Source: an uncultured Thermomicrobiales bacterium (GTDB lineage: Bacteria > Chloroflexota > Chloroflexia > Thermomicrobiales > Thermomicrobiaceae). Taken from it: a stretch of 5,259 nucleotides of DNA. A model generated the notes under the pieces. That model made no database searches, had not been told where the DNA came from, and saw only the letters and a list, made by a program, of their open reading frames with translations. The translations under genes were made by a program, and so were the position numbers. The stretch is taken from contig CALAGB010000247.1 of NCBI GenBank assembly GCA_937891245.1, forward strand, positions 1 to 5,259. Reading direction: 5' to 3'. Position 1 is the stretch's first letter, and the number at the start of each line of letters is the position of its first letter. Shown here piece after piece: positions 1 through 5,259 of the stretch.

Positions 1-103
1 CGCTTACGCTGCTTCAACGCTCCGATCGATCAGAATGCTGGAACCGGACTTTCGTGGACGAAGGAAAGTGCGATTGCGAGCTTTAGCAATGCGGAGGCTT
101 TGA
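1..103 (+). CDS. Possible 3' end of an upstream gene (partial, frame uncertain)
   Basis: Reading from base 2, the frame is open from the window edge to a TGA at 101-103. It would encode about 33 residues ending in a basic tail (LRALAMRRL). Its stop shares a base with the next gene's ATG (TGATG), an arrangement typical of translationally coupled operon genes. This is the only argument for choosing this frame. The frame from base 3 is also open, to a TAG at 84-86. The frame from base 1 has no stop and runs straight into the nucleotidyltransferase. No recognisable domain is visible in any of the three, so no function is assigned. Confidence 0.35.
   Translation, partial: AYAASTLRSIRMLEPDFRGRRKVRLRALAMRRL
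93..97 (+). promoter_or_regulatory. Ribosome binding site deciding the start of the nucleotidyltransferase
   Basis: GGAGG lies 5 bases before the ATG at 103. The in-frame TTG at 100 would leave a spacing of only 2 bases, so the ATG at 103 is preferred. The ATG also fits the family, whose members usually begin with a short MKAVI-type strand directly before the glycine-rich nucleotide loop. Confidence 0.75.
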
Positions 104-822
104 TGAAGGCAGTGATTCAATGCGGCGGCAAAGGTACGCGCTTACGCCCCCACACATCGATTCTACCGAAACCACTCATGCCGATCGGCGCACGCCCTGT
201 TCTTGAGCTCGTGCTCAAGTGGCTGAGACGTAACGGGATCAGGGAGGTCTACGTCACGACGGGATACTTGGGCCATCTCATTCGCAGCGTCTGCGGCGAC
301 GGCAATCAATGGAACATGAGCATCAAATATACGCAGGAAATGGAGCCGCTCGGAACCATCGGCCCGCTTTCACTGCTGCGCGACCAGCTCAACGAATCAT
401 TTCTTGTTCTTAACGGCGACGTCCTGACGGATTTGAATCTCAATCAATTCGTAAGCGGCCATCGTCGCCGCAACTCCAAGCTTACCATTGCCACCGCGAT
501 CCGTCCGACGAAGATGGATTTCGGCGTGATTGACGAAACGGAAGGGCGCGTAACCGCTTTCCGCGAGAAGCCAGAACTTTCGCATCTCGTCAGTATGGGG
601 ATCTACTGCATGGACCCTTCCGTGCTTGAACGGATTCCGTCAGGCGTTCCTTTCGGCTTCGACGACCTGATGTTCCAGATGATCGACGACGAGGTTCCGG
701 TCAATGTGTTCAAGCACAATGGCCTCTGGCTCGACATTGGACGCGTCGAAGATTTCCTGAAAGCCCAGGATGTCGCGTGGGACGAGCAGTCGCCCGTGTT
801 CGCAAAACCCGCCGCCGCCTGA
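103..822 (+). CDS. Sugar-1-phosphate nucleotidyltransferase (NDP-sugar pyrophosphorylase family)
   Basis: The enzyme would join a nucleoside triphosphate to a sugar-1-phosphate, releasing pyrophosphate and giving the activated NDP-sugar in the cytoplasm. The 239-residue protein shows the family fold in order: the nucleotide-binding loop GGKGTRLRP at residues 8-16, the KPLMPI lysine motif at 23-28, the metal-binding NGDVLTD at 104-110 (Asp106), an EKP motif at 155-157, and WLDIGR at 209-214 with the second candidate metal aspartate (Asp211). The layout resembles the catalytic part of PtmE-type and mannose-1-phosphate guanylyltransferases, but without an N-terminal CBS pair and without the left-handed beta-helix of GlmU-type enzymes. 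The nucleotide (GTP, UTP or dTTP) and sugar cannot be read from sequence. The LegB homologue downstream makes a hexosamine-1-phosphate substrate reasonable. The start is the ATG after GGAGG. The reading frame stays open upstream to the window edge, so an N-terminal extension is not formally excluded. Confidence 0.92.
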   Translation: MKAVIQCGGKGTRLRPHTSILPKPLMPIGARPVLELVLKWLRRNGIREVYVTTGYLGHLIRSVCGDGNQWNMSIKYTQEMEPLGTIGPLSLLRDQLNESFLVLNGDVLTDLNLNQFVSGHRRRNSKLTIATAIRPTKMDFGVIDETEGRVTAFREKPELSHLVSMGIYCMDPSVLERIPSGVPFGFDDLMFQMIDDEVPVNVFKHNGLWLDIGRVEDFLKAQDVAWDEQSPVFAKPAAA

Positions 823-832
823 TTCACCTGAT

Positions 833-867
833 GGCGCGGTGATCGCATCAGACACAGTCACCGCGCC
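833..867 (+). promoter_or_regulatory. Perfect 10-bp inverted repeat between genes 1 and 2
   Basis: GGCGCGGTGA (833-842) and TCACCGCGCC (858-867) are perfect reverse complements separated by 15 bases, starting 10 bases after the nucleotidyltransferase stop. The RNA stem would be very GC-rich. No run of T follows, so it is not a standard intrinsic terminator. It could be an attenuator, an mRNA-stability element protecting the upstream message, or part of a factor-dependent terminator. It sits in the longer of the two gaps between the sugar-synthesis genes (72 bases), where it could set a different expression level for gene 1 than for genes 2-4. Confidence 0.5.
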
Positions 868-894
868 CGTTCAGCCCGGATTGGAGACAAGCAC

Positions 895-2031
895 ATGCTA
901 TTGGTATCGGCGCCGGTTCTTGGAGACGACGAGAAGGCTGCTCTTGCCGCAGTGATCGAGAGCGGCTGGGTGACGATGGGAGACAGGGTCGGCGAATTCG
1001 AGCAAACGTTCGCGCGTTTGCATCAAGCGGATGATGCGATCGCCGTCGGCTCCTGCACGGCAGCCCTCCATCTGATCCTGCACGCCCTCGGCATCGGCCC
1101 CGGAGACGAGGTCCTCGTTCCTTCGCTGACCTTCGTCGCGACCGCCAACAGCGTTGTCTATGTCGGCGCGCGGCCGGTCTTCGTCGATATCGAATCCGCC
1201 GAGGTGCCGCTGATGTCGCTCGACGAGGCGGAAGCCAAGTGCACCTCCAGGACCAAAGCCGTCATCCTGGTTCATTTCGCCGGCTACCTCGCGGATCGCG
1301 ACGCGTGGCAATCCTTTGCGCGTCGAAAGGGGTTGCTATTGATCGAGGACGCCGCCCATGCGCCCGGATTGCCCGAGGTCGGCACCTATGGCGAAGCCGC
1401 GGCATTCAGCTTCTACGGAAACAAGAACATGACGACCGCCGAGGGCGGCGCCGTCATTGCGCGCGACCGCGGCTTGCGCGAACTCATCCGCCAGTCCCGC
1501 GCCCACGGAATGACCAGCGGCACGCGGCAACGTCTTTCCAGCCGAAGCGCCGAATACGACGTAACGATGCTCGGCTTCAACTACCGAATGGACGAGCTGC
1601 GGGCCGCGCTGGGGCTCGTGCAGTTGAAAAAGCTGCCCGCATGGAACGAAAGCAGACGGCAACTGGCGACCGTCTATCGTGCCCTGGTCGCGGAGCACTG
1701 TCCGTCCGTGAAGATACCCTTCGAGCTCCGCTGGCCGTCGGCACACCATCTGATGCCGATCGTATTGCCGCCCGCGGCGAACCGTCAGCGCGTCGTCGAC
1801 CATTTGCGCCAGCGCGACATTCAAACCACGATCCACTATCCGCCGGTCCATCGGCTGACGTACTACAGAGATCTCGATCCGGACATGTCCCTCCCCCGCA
1901 CCGAGGATATGGCCCACCGCGAGTTGACGCTGCCCCTGCATCCCCGAATGACGGCATCCGACGTCGAGCGCGTCGTGCAGGCACTTTCGGCGGCACTCGC
2001 CGCTGAGTATCCGATGGGAGCAGTCGCATGA
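895..2031 (+). CDS. DegT/DnrJ/EryC1/StrS-family PLP-dependent sugar aminotransferase
   Basis: This family transfers an amino group, usually from glutamate, to the keto carbon of an NDP-keto-deoxy sugar using pyridoxal phosphate. The 378-residue length is typical. Visible motifs are GSCTAALHL at 52-60 (phosphate-binding region), PSLTFVATANSV at 76-87, the cofactor-ring motif EDAAHAPG at 151-158 (Asp152), and FYGNKNMTTAEGG at 173-185 with Lys177 as the Schiff-base lysine. GFNYRMDELRAALG follows at 227-240 and TTIHYPPVHRLTYY at 311-324. The retained lysine argues for a true aminotransferase rather than a lysine-less dehydratase of the ColD type. GGAGA at 883-887 lies 7 bases before the ATG. The stop overlaps the next gene's start in ATGA (2028-2031), so the two are probably translationally coupled. 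With LegB encoded two genes on, C4 amination of a 4-keto-6-deoxy intermediate is the likeliest job, of the perosamine-synthase or LegC kind; the exact substrate is unknown. Confidence 0.93.
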   Translation: MLLVSAPVLGDDEKAALAAVIESGWVTMGDRVGEFEQTFARLHQADDAIAVGSCTAALHLILHALGIGPGDEVLVPSLTFVATANSVVYVGARPVFVDIESAEVPLMSLDEAEAKCTSRTKAVILVHFAGYLADRDAWQSFARRKGLLLIEDAAHAPGLPEVGTYGEAAAFSFYGNKNMTTAEGGAVIARDRGLRELIRQSRAHGMTSGTRQRLSSRSAEYDVTMLGFNYRMDELRAALGLVQLKKLPAWNESRRQLATVYRALVAEHCPSVKIPFELRWPSAHHLMPIVLPPAANRQRVVDHLRQRDIQTTIHYPPVHRLTYYRDLDPDMSLPRTEDMAHRELTLPLHPRMTASDVERVVQALSAALAAEYPMGAVA

Positions 2032-2711
2032 GCATCTCGGAGACCGCGAGCCGGCCGGTTAGACGATCTCGCTCGCTCCATTTGAACGCCCCGCGCCTGA
2101 TCGACATTCTCTGCTCCGCCGTTGCAATAGCGTTACTTTCGCCCGTCTTCGCCATGGTCGCGCTCGCTGTCTGGATCGAGAGCGGCCGGCCGATCCTGTT
2201 CTCGCAACTTCGCCTGGGGCAAAGCGGCAAACCGTTCCGGATGTATAAATTTCGCAAGTTCAGAGCGAGTTGCGGGAACGACGGATCTCCGCTCACGCTC
2301 ACGGAGGACGAACGCCTGACCGCCGTCGGCCGGGTCCTCATCGCGACCAAGCTGGATGAACTGCCGCAACTCTGGAACGTATTGCGAGGCGATATGTCCC
2401 TCGTCGGGCCGCGGCCGGAGTCTCTCAGCTTTTCCGATTGCTTTCGCGACGGCCTCGAGAAACTGCTCGAGTATAAACCAGGCGTATTTGGCCCGTGTCA
2501 GGTCCTATTTCGGCACGAAAGCCAGCTCTACCCCACCGATGCGTCCGCGGCGGAGTTTTATCGGGAAGTCCTATTTCCGGCCAAGGCCAAAATCGATCTC
2601 GCCTACTTTCCACGCCGAACCCTCACGTCCGATCTCGGCTGGATCGCCCGCGCCGGGTGGATCATTGCCGCGGAATCCTGGTCCACGCTGACGCGGAAAC
2701 TTCTACGATAA
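2028..2711 (+). CDS. Small initiating sugar transferase (monotopic polyprenyl-phosphate phosphoglycosyl transferase)
   Basis: The protein would move a sugar-1-phosphate from an NDP-sugar to undecaprenyl phosphate on the cytoplasmic face of the inner membrane, the first committed step of repeat-unit assembly. At 227 residues it is the short PglC/ExoY form, lacking the extra membrane helices and CoA-binding-like domain of WbaP/WcaJ. A basic N-terminus (RRSRS, 12-16) precedes one hydrophobic segment at about 24-50, broken by Ser38-Pro39 as expected for the re-entrant helix. Then come QLRLGQSGKPF at 60-70, MYKFRKFR at 72-79, KLDELPQLWNV at 108-118 with the catalytic Asp110-Glu111 pair, and GDMSLVGPRPES at 121-132. 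The C-terminal part departs from the common PGITGWAQVNGR pattern: it reads PGVFGPCQVLFRHESQLYP at 151-169. GGGAG at 2016-2020 lies 7 bases before the ATG, inside the aminotransferase gene. The donor sugar is unproven; the flanking genes suggest an aminodideoxy sugar, while ExoY itself uses galactose. Confidence 0.92.
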   Translation: MSISETASRPVRRSRSLHLNAPRLIDILCSAVAIALLSPVFAMVALAVWIESGRPILFSQLRLGQSGKPFRMYKFRKFRASCGNDGSPLTLTEDERLTAVGRVLIATKLDELPQLWNVLRGDMSLVGPRPESLSFSDCFRDGLEKLLEYKPGVFGPCQVLFRHESQLYPTDASAAEFYREVLFPAKAKIDLAYFPRRTLTSDLGWIARAGWIIAAESWSTLTRKLLR

Positions 2712-2727
2712 TGAGAGAGCAGCACCG

Positions 2728-3735
2728 ATGACCTATCTTGGGGCGAAGATACTTGTAACCGGAGCCGACGGCTTTATCGGATCCCATCTGACCGAGGCGC
2801 TCGTTGCAGCAGGGGCGGATGTCACCGCGCTGGCGCAGTACAACTCCTTCGACAGCCACGGCTGGCTCGACGATCTCCCCCAATCAACACGACAGAAGCT
2901 CAATCTTGTGCGCGGCGATATCCGCGATGCGGCCTTCGTGAGCCGGCTCGTCCACGATCATCACTATGTCTTTCACCTCGCGGCGTTGATCGCCATCCCG
3001 TATTCGTATTTTGCTCCGCAATCCTACGTCGAGACCAACGTTCTCGGTACATTGAACGTTCTCGAAGCCGTGCGGCAACACGGCACCGAACGGCTGGTGG
3101 TGACGTCCACCAGCGAAGTCTATGGCACAGCGCTTAAGATGCCGATCGACGAAACTCATCCGCTGCAAGGACAATCGCCCTACTCGGCTTCCAAGATCGG
3201 CGCCGACATGATGGCGGAGGCTTTCGCACGCTCGTTCGGCGTTCCTGTGGTCATTCTCAGACCCTTCAATACTTTCGGTCCCCGGCAAAGCGAACGTGCC
3301 ATCATCGGCACAATCATCCGGCAGGCACTCGATCAGGAATGCGATGCGATCAGGGTCGGTGATACGACCACTGAGCGCGATCTGACATTTGTCACCGATA
3401 CCGCCGCGGCATTCATGGCGGCCGGGCTCGCCGACGATGTCGAATATGGTCATGCCTATAACGCCGGGAATCAGCGCGCCATCGCGATCGGTGACCTGAT
3501 CGATATCATTCTGGAGCTGACATCCAGCCGGAAACCGATCATTCCCGACGAGAAACGCCTGCGTCCGATAAACTCGGAGGTGCGCGCGCTCCTTGCCGAC
3601 TCGACAAAGTTCGCACGAGCAACCGGCTGGACGCCCAAGGTGACGCTGCGCGAGGGGTTACAGCGGACCATCGACTGGTGGCGCAAGCGCTTCTCCACCA
3701 CGCAGGTTCGGCGGCAGACAGATTTCATTACATGA
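2728..3735 (+). CDS. legB: LegB-type NAD-dependent NDP-sugar 4,6-dehydratase (extended SDR family)
   Basis: Extended short-chain dehydrogenase/reductases of this kind oxidise C4 of an NDP-hexose, remove water across C5-C6 and give a 4-keto-6-deoxy sugar. In legionaminate pathways LegB acts on GDP-N-acetylglucosamine. The 335 residues show the Rossmann motif TGADGFIGSH at 11-20 (GxxGxxG), VRGDIRD at 61-67, HLAALIAIPYSY at 83-94, the active-site segment TSTSEVYG at 126-133 (Glu130), and PYSASKIGAD at 151-160 with the Tyr152/Lys156 pair. RPFNTFGPRQSERA at 178-191 and RLRPINSEVRALLADSTK at 277-294 follow. The YNSFDSHGWLDDLP stretch at 38-51 is, from memory, characteristic of LegB rather than of dTDP-glucose or GDP-mannose dehydratases. 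GAGAGAG (2713-2719) precedes the ATG by 8 bases, and the gap from the sugar transferase stop is only 16 bases. No LegI/NeuB-, LegG- or LegF-like gene is in view, so the product may be a 4-amino-4,6-dideoxy sugar rather than legionaminic acid. Confidence 0.9.
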   Translation: MTYLGAKILVTGADGFIGSHLTEALVAAGADVTALAQYNSFDSHGWLDDLPQSTRQKLNLVRGDIRDAAFVSRLVHDHHYVFHLAALIAIPYSYFAPQSYVETNVLGTLNVLEAVRQHGTERLVVTSTSEVYGTALKMPIDETHPLQGQSPYSASKIGADMMAEAFARSFGVPVVILRPFNTFGPRQSERAIIGTIIRQALDQECDAIRVGDTTTERDLTFVTDTAAAFMAAGLADDVEYGHAYNAGNQRAIAIGDLIDIILELTSSRKPIIPDEKRLRPINSEVRALLADSTKFARATGWTPKVTLREGLQRTIDWWRKRFSTTQVRRQTDFIT

Positions 3736-3820
3736 TGAGGCCACAAGCGGTAGCGGCCCGATTTCCGTCGAAGGCGAACCACTCGAGCCGGGTATGCTTG
3801 GATAACGCAAGGAATTCGCG
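3736..3820. other. 85-base gap before the export gene
   Basis: This is the longest gap inside the gene block. It contains the AAGGAA ribosome binding site (3809-3814, 6 bases before the ATG) but no convincing -35/-10 pair, no strong hairpin and no small gene that I can support. The export gene is probably read from the same transcript. An internal promoter of a non-sigma70 type cannot be excluded. Confidence 0.5.
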
Positions 3821-5083
3821 ATGAACCGCACCAAGCGCAGCAAAGCTTTCAGCCGCATCCTGAGTGCCGCGTCGATGGCCATTTTTGTGGTATCGGCCAG
3901 CAACGCTTGCTTCGCGGACCAATACAAGCTGGCGGCGGGCGACACGGTGGAGGTGTCGATCGGAGGCGCGTCCGAACAGCGTCATCGTGCGCAGATCCAA
4001 ACCGATGGCACAATCGTCCTTGCCGGCATCGGCACGATCGACGTCGCCGGCTTGACGACGGCTGAGTTGCAGACCCGGATGGAAACGCTGCTGCAGTCCA
4101 GAATACTGCGACAACGGTTGCCGGACGGGCGCGAACAGGCCATCGTCGTCGTTCCCGGTGACGTAACCGCAAGCGTCGTGGAGTATCGCCCGATCTACGT
4201 GACCGGCGACGTTCTCACACCTGGGCAATTGGTCTACAGGTCCTCAATGACCGTGCGCCAAGCCGTGGCCGTATCCGGCGGCTACAGTCTGTTGCGATCC
4301 CGCAATCAGCTCGGCACCAACGATCCGGTCGACCTTCTACGCGACTATCAGTCCCTTTCCGCGGAATACGCAAAGGAACATTTCCACATTCTTCGCATCA
4401 ACGCCGAACTGGCGGACAAGGACACTTTCGATCAGACCCTGCCTCAGGATATCTCCTTGCCTGCGTCCGCGATCGATCCGATCGTGCGAGCCGAGGCAGA
4501 GTCCTTGCAGGCCTCGCAACGTGACTATCGCAAGGAGCGAAAATTTCTGGAGGACGCCGTCAGGGAAGCGGACGCCCAGTATGCGACGCTCAGCAAACAA
4601 CAGGACGGAGAGGAAAAGGGCGTCCAAGCAGACGAGGAAGAACTCGAACGCGTTGTCAAGCTGTTCGGCTCCGGCTCCTTGCCGAGTCCTCGAGTCAGTG
4701 AAAGCCGGCGCGCCCTTCTGCTTTCTTCCACGCGGCGCCTACAAACCACGGTCGAACTCATGCGCCTTCAACGCCAGCGTGAGGACTCTGCCCGGCAAAT
4801 TGATCGCGTTACAAGCCAGCGTACGATTACCCTGCTTCGAGAGCTACGAGACTCCAGCGTCCATATCGTCGAGCTGCGCATCAAGATGCGGGCGCTGGGA
4901 CAAAAATTGCAGCCCGTGAACGGAAGCGCTGCGATACCAGCCGGAACGAGCAACCTGCAACCCCAAGTCACGATCGTAAGAAAATCCGATCAGAAATGGG
5001 AAAAGATCGCCGCATCTGAAGATTCCGACCTGCAGCCAGGTGACATTGTCGAAATCGCGCTGCGACCCCAGGACGGCTCGTAA
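3821..5083 (+). CDS. ExoF/Wza-like polysaccharide export protein with SLBB domain and long coiled coil
   Basis: Proteins of this family form or cap the periplasmic and outer-membrane conduit for exported polysaccharide. The 420 residues begin with a signal peptide: basic MNRTKRSK, a hydrophobic core at about 13-26, and probable cleavage after Ala32 (ACFA/DQ). Cys30 is not in a good lipobox because position -3 is Ser, so a Wza-like lipid anchor is doubtful. A polysaccharide-export domain spans about 34-120 (YKLAAGDTVEVSIGG, then DGTIVLAGIGTIDVAGLT), followed by an SLBB-type segment at about 124-155 (PIYVTGDVLTPGQLVY). Residues about 222-362 are rich in Glu, Lys, Arg and Gln and read as two long helices with a turn near 283-294 (GSGSLPSPRVSE), a probable antiparallel coiled-coil hairpin. 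A short beta-rich end (about 380-416, with LQPGDIVEIAL) closes the protein. The length and layout match Sinorhizobium ExoF (about 421 residues, from memory). AAGGAA precedes the ATG by 6 bases. The partner polymerase, flippase and Wzc-like copolymerase are not in this window. Confidence 0.88.
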   Translation: MNRTKRSKAFSRILSAASMAIFVVSASNACFADQYKLAAGDTVEVSIGGASEQRHRAQIQTDGTIVLAGIGTIDVAGLTTAELQTRMETLLQSRILRQRLPDGREQAIVVVPGDVTASVVEYRPIYVTGDVLTPGQLVYRSSMTVRQAVAVSGGYSLLRSRNQLGTNDPVDLLRDYQSLSAEYAKEHFHILRINAELADKDTFDQTLPQDISLPASAIDPIVRAEAESLQASQRDYRKERKFLEDAVREADAQYATLSKQQDGEEKGVQADEEELERVVKLFGSGSLPSPRVSESRRALLLSSTRRLQTTVELMRLQRQREDSARQIDRVTSQRTITLLRELRDSSVHIVELRIKMRALGQKLQPVNGSAAIPAGTSNLQPQVTIVRKSDQKWEKIAASEDSDLQPGDIVEIALRPQDGS

Positions 5084-5121
5084 ATCGCGACTTTCGAACA
5101 CATCGCACCCGATTGCGCGCG

Positions 5122-5130
5122 CCCCCCCCC
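5122..5130. repeat. C9 homopolymer tract
   Basis: Nine consecutive C follow an alternating GCGCGCG stretch (5115-5121), 38 bases after the export gene's stop. It is non-coding in this window. Runs of this length are prone to replication slippage and also to sequencing error. Confidence 0.9.
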
Positions 5131-5166
5131 GATCACCTCACCTGCGTCACCGACGCCACTCAAAAC

Positions 5167-5195
5167 GTCAACCGGATTACCCCCAAGTTGACCGG
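5167..5195. repeat. Two related 9-base repeats, 20 bases apart
   Basis: GTCAACCGG (5167-5175) and GTTGACCGG (5187-5195) match at 7 of 9 positions in the same orientation with a 20-base period, about two helical turns. The first six bases of each (GTCAAC and GTTGAC) are also perfect reverse complements, so the pair can be read as a direct or an inverted repeat. The position just upstream of a promoter-like element suggests a possible regulator site. Confidence 0.45.
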
Positions 5196-5205
5196 CTACC
5201 TTCGA

Positions 5206-5233
5206 TTGAAACGTTTACAACGCGCAATACGAT
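5206..5233 (+). promoter_or_regulatory. Candidate sigma70-type promoter pointing out of the window, with palindrome in the spacer
   Basis: TTGAAA (5206-5211, 5 of 6 to TTGACA) and TACGAT (5228-5233, 4 of 6 to TATAAT) are 16 bases apart. AAACGTTT (5209-5216) is a perfect palindrome overlapping the -35 side of the spacer, a common place for a repressor operator. The element would drive a gene starting beyond the right edge. Short consensus matches like this also occur by chance. Confidence 0.35.
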
Positions 5234-5259
5234 TGGAAAATGGTCCGTCGTATCCCTCG

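Larger units (their letters stand above)
5084..5259. other. Intergenic region after the export gene, no supported gene
   Basis: All three minus-strand frames entering from the right edge hit stops within about 45-80 bases. Plus-strand frames here are short and lack a start with a well-spaced ribosome binding site. The region holds a C9 run, a small hairpin (GCGTC 5144-5148 with GACGC 5152-5156, 3-base loop, no T-run), two related 9-base repeats and a promoter-like element. The operon's transcript probably ends here or beyond the edge; no canonical intrinsic terminator is visible. Confidence 0.6.

Noticed and set aside
1239..2006. Long open frame (255 codons) on the + strand inside the aminotransferase gene
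   Set aside because: It is arginine-rich and motif-free, and it overlaps a gene with complete DegT-family motifs. Such frames arise commonly in GC-rich coding DNA.
1577..2350. 257-codon open frame on the - strand across the aminotransferase/transferase junction
   Set aside because: It lies opposite two well-supported genes, its composition is Arg/Ser/Ala-rich and it shows no recognisable domain.
2884..3453. 189-codon open frame on the - strand opposite the LegB gene
   Set aside because: It mirrors a gene with all SDR motifs, and no domain is seen in its translation.
3793..3806. TATGCT and GATAAC as possible -10 boxes upstream of the export gene
   Set aside because: At 16-18 bases upstream there is nothing close to TTGACA, so no promoter is called.
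3908..3913. Cys30 of the export protein as a lipoprotein attachment site
   Set aside because: The bases around Cys30 encode Ser-Asn-Ala-Cys, with no Leu/Val/Ile at position -3. Cleavage after Ala32 by signal peptidase I fits better.
3728..4228. 166-codon open frame on the - strand over the gap before the export gene
   Set aside because: Most of it is antisense to the signal peptide and export domain of the export gene, and its translation shows no recognisable domain.
5144..5156. Small hairpin GCGTC/GACGC as the operon terminator
   Set aside because: The stem is only 5 bp and no T-run follows, so it is not supported as an intrinsic terminator.
5240..5259. ATG at 5240 as the start of the next gene
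   Set aside because: Only six codons are visible and the GGA before it is just 2 bases away, too close for a ribosome binding site. A TTG at 5206 in another frame is equally unsupported.

Overview
The window is a co-directional (+ strand) block of surface-polysaccharide genes, dense and GC-rich (roughly 60% by eye). The gene types (a short initiating sugar transferase, an ExoF-like export protein and a LegB-type dehydratase) and the codon use suggest an alphaproteobacterium, possibly Rhizobiales/Bradyrhizobiaceae-like. That placement is an inference; no rRNA or other taxonomic marker is present.

Layout. Bases 1-102 hold the tail of whatever lies upstream; the reading frame there is ambiguous, with a TGATG stop/start overlap the likeliest arrangement. 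Five complete genes follow: a sugar-1-phosphate nucleotidyltransferase (103-822), a DegT/DnrJ/EryC1/StrS PLP aminotransferase (895-2031), a small PglC/ExoY-type phosphoglycosyl transferase (2028-2711), a LegB-type NAD-dependent sugar-nucleotide 4,6-dehydratase (2728-3735) and an ExoF/Wza-like periplasmic export protein with a signal peptide and a long coiled coil (3821-5083). The last 176 bases (5084-5259) hold no gene I can support. They contain a C9 tract, a pair of 9-base repeats 20 bases apart, and a promoter-like element over an AAACGTTT palindrome.

How they work together. The nucleotidyltransferase would activate a hexose- or hexosamine-1-phosphate. LegB would convert the NDP-sugar to a 4-keto-6-deoxy intermediate, and the aminotransferase would place an amino group on the keto carbon, giving an NDP-4-amino-4,6-dideoxy sugar. 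The sugar transferase would load a sugar phosphate, perhaps this one, onto undecaprenyl phosphate at the inner membrane. The ExoF-like protein would help move the finished polymer through the periplasm. Substrate identity and the use of GDP rather than UDP or dTDP cannot be read from the sequence.

The families are all known. The points most worth a second look are the combination of a complete aminodideoxy-sugar route with an initiating transferase, the alternative hairpins at 828-867, and the repeat-rich regulatory-looking DNA after the last gene. I see no mobile element, CRISPR array, tRNA or rRNA.
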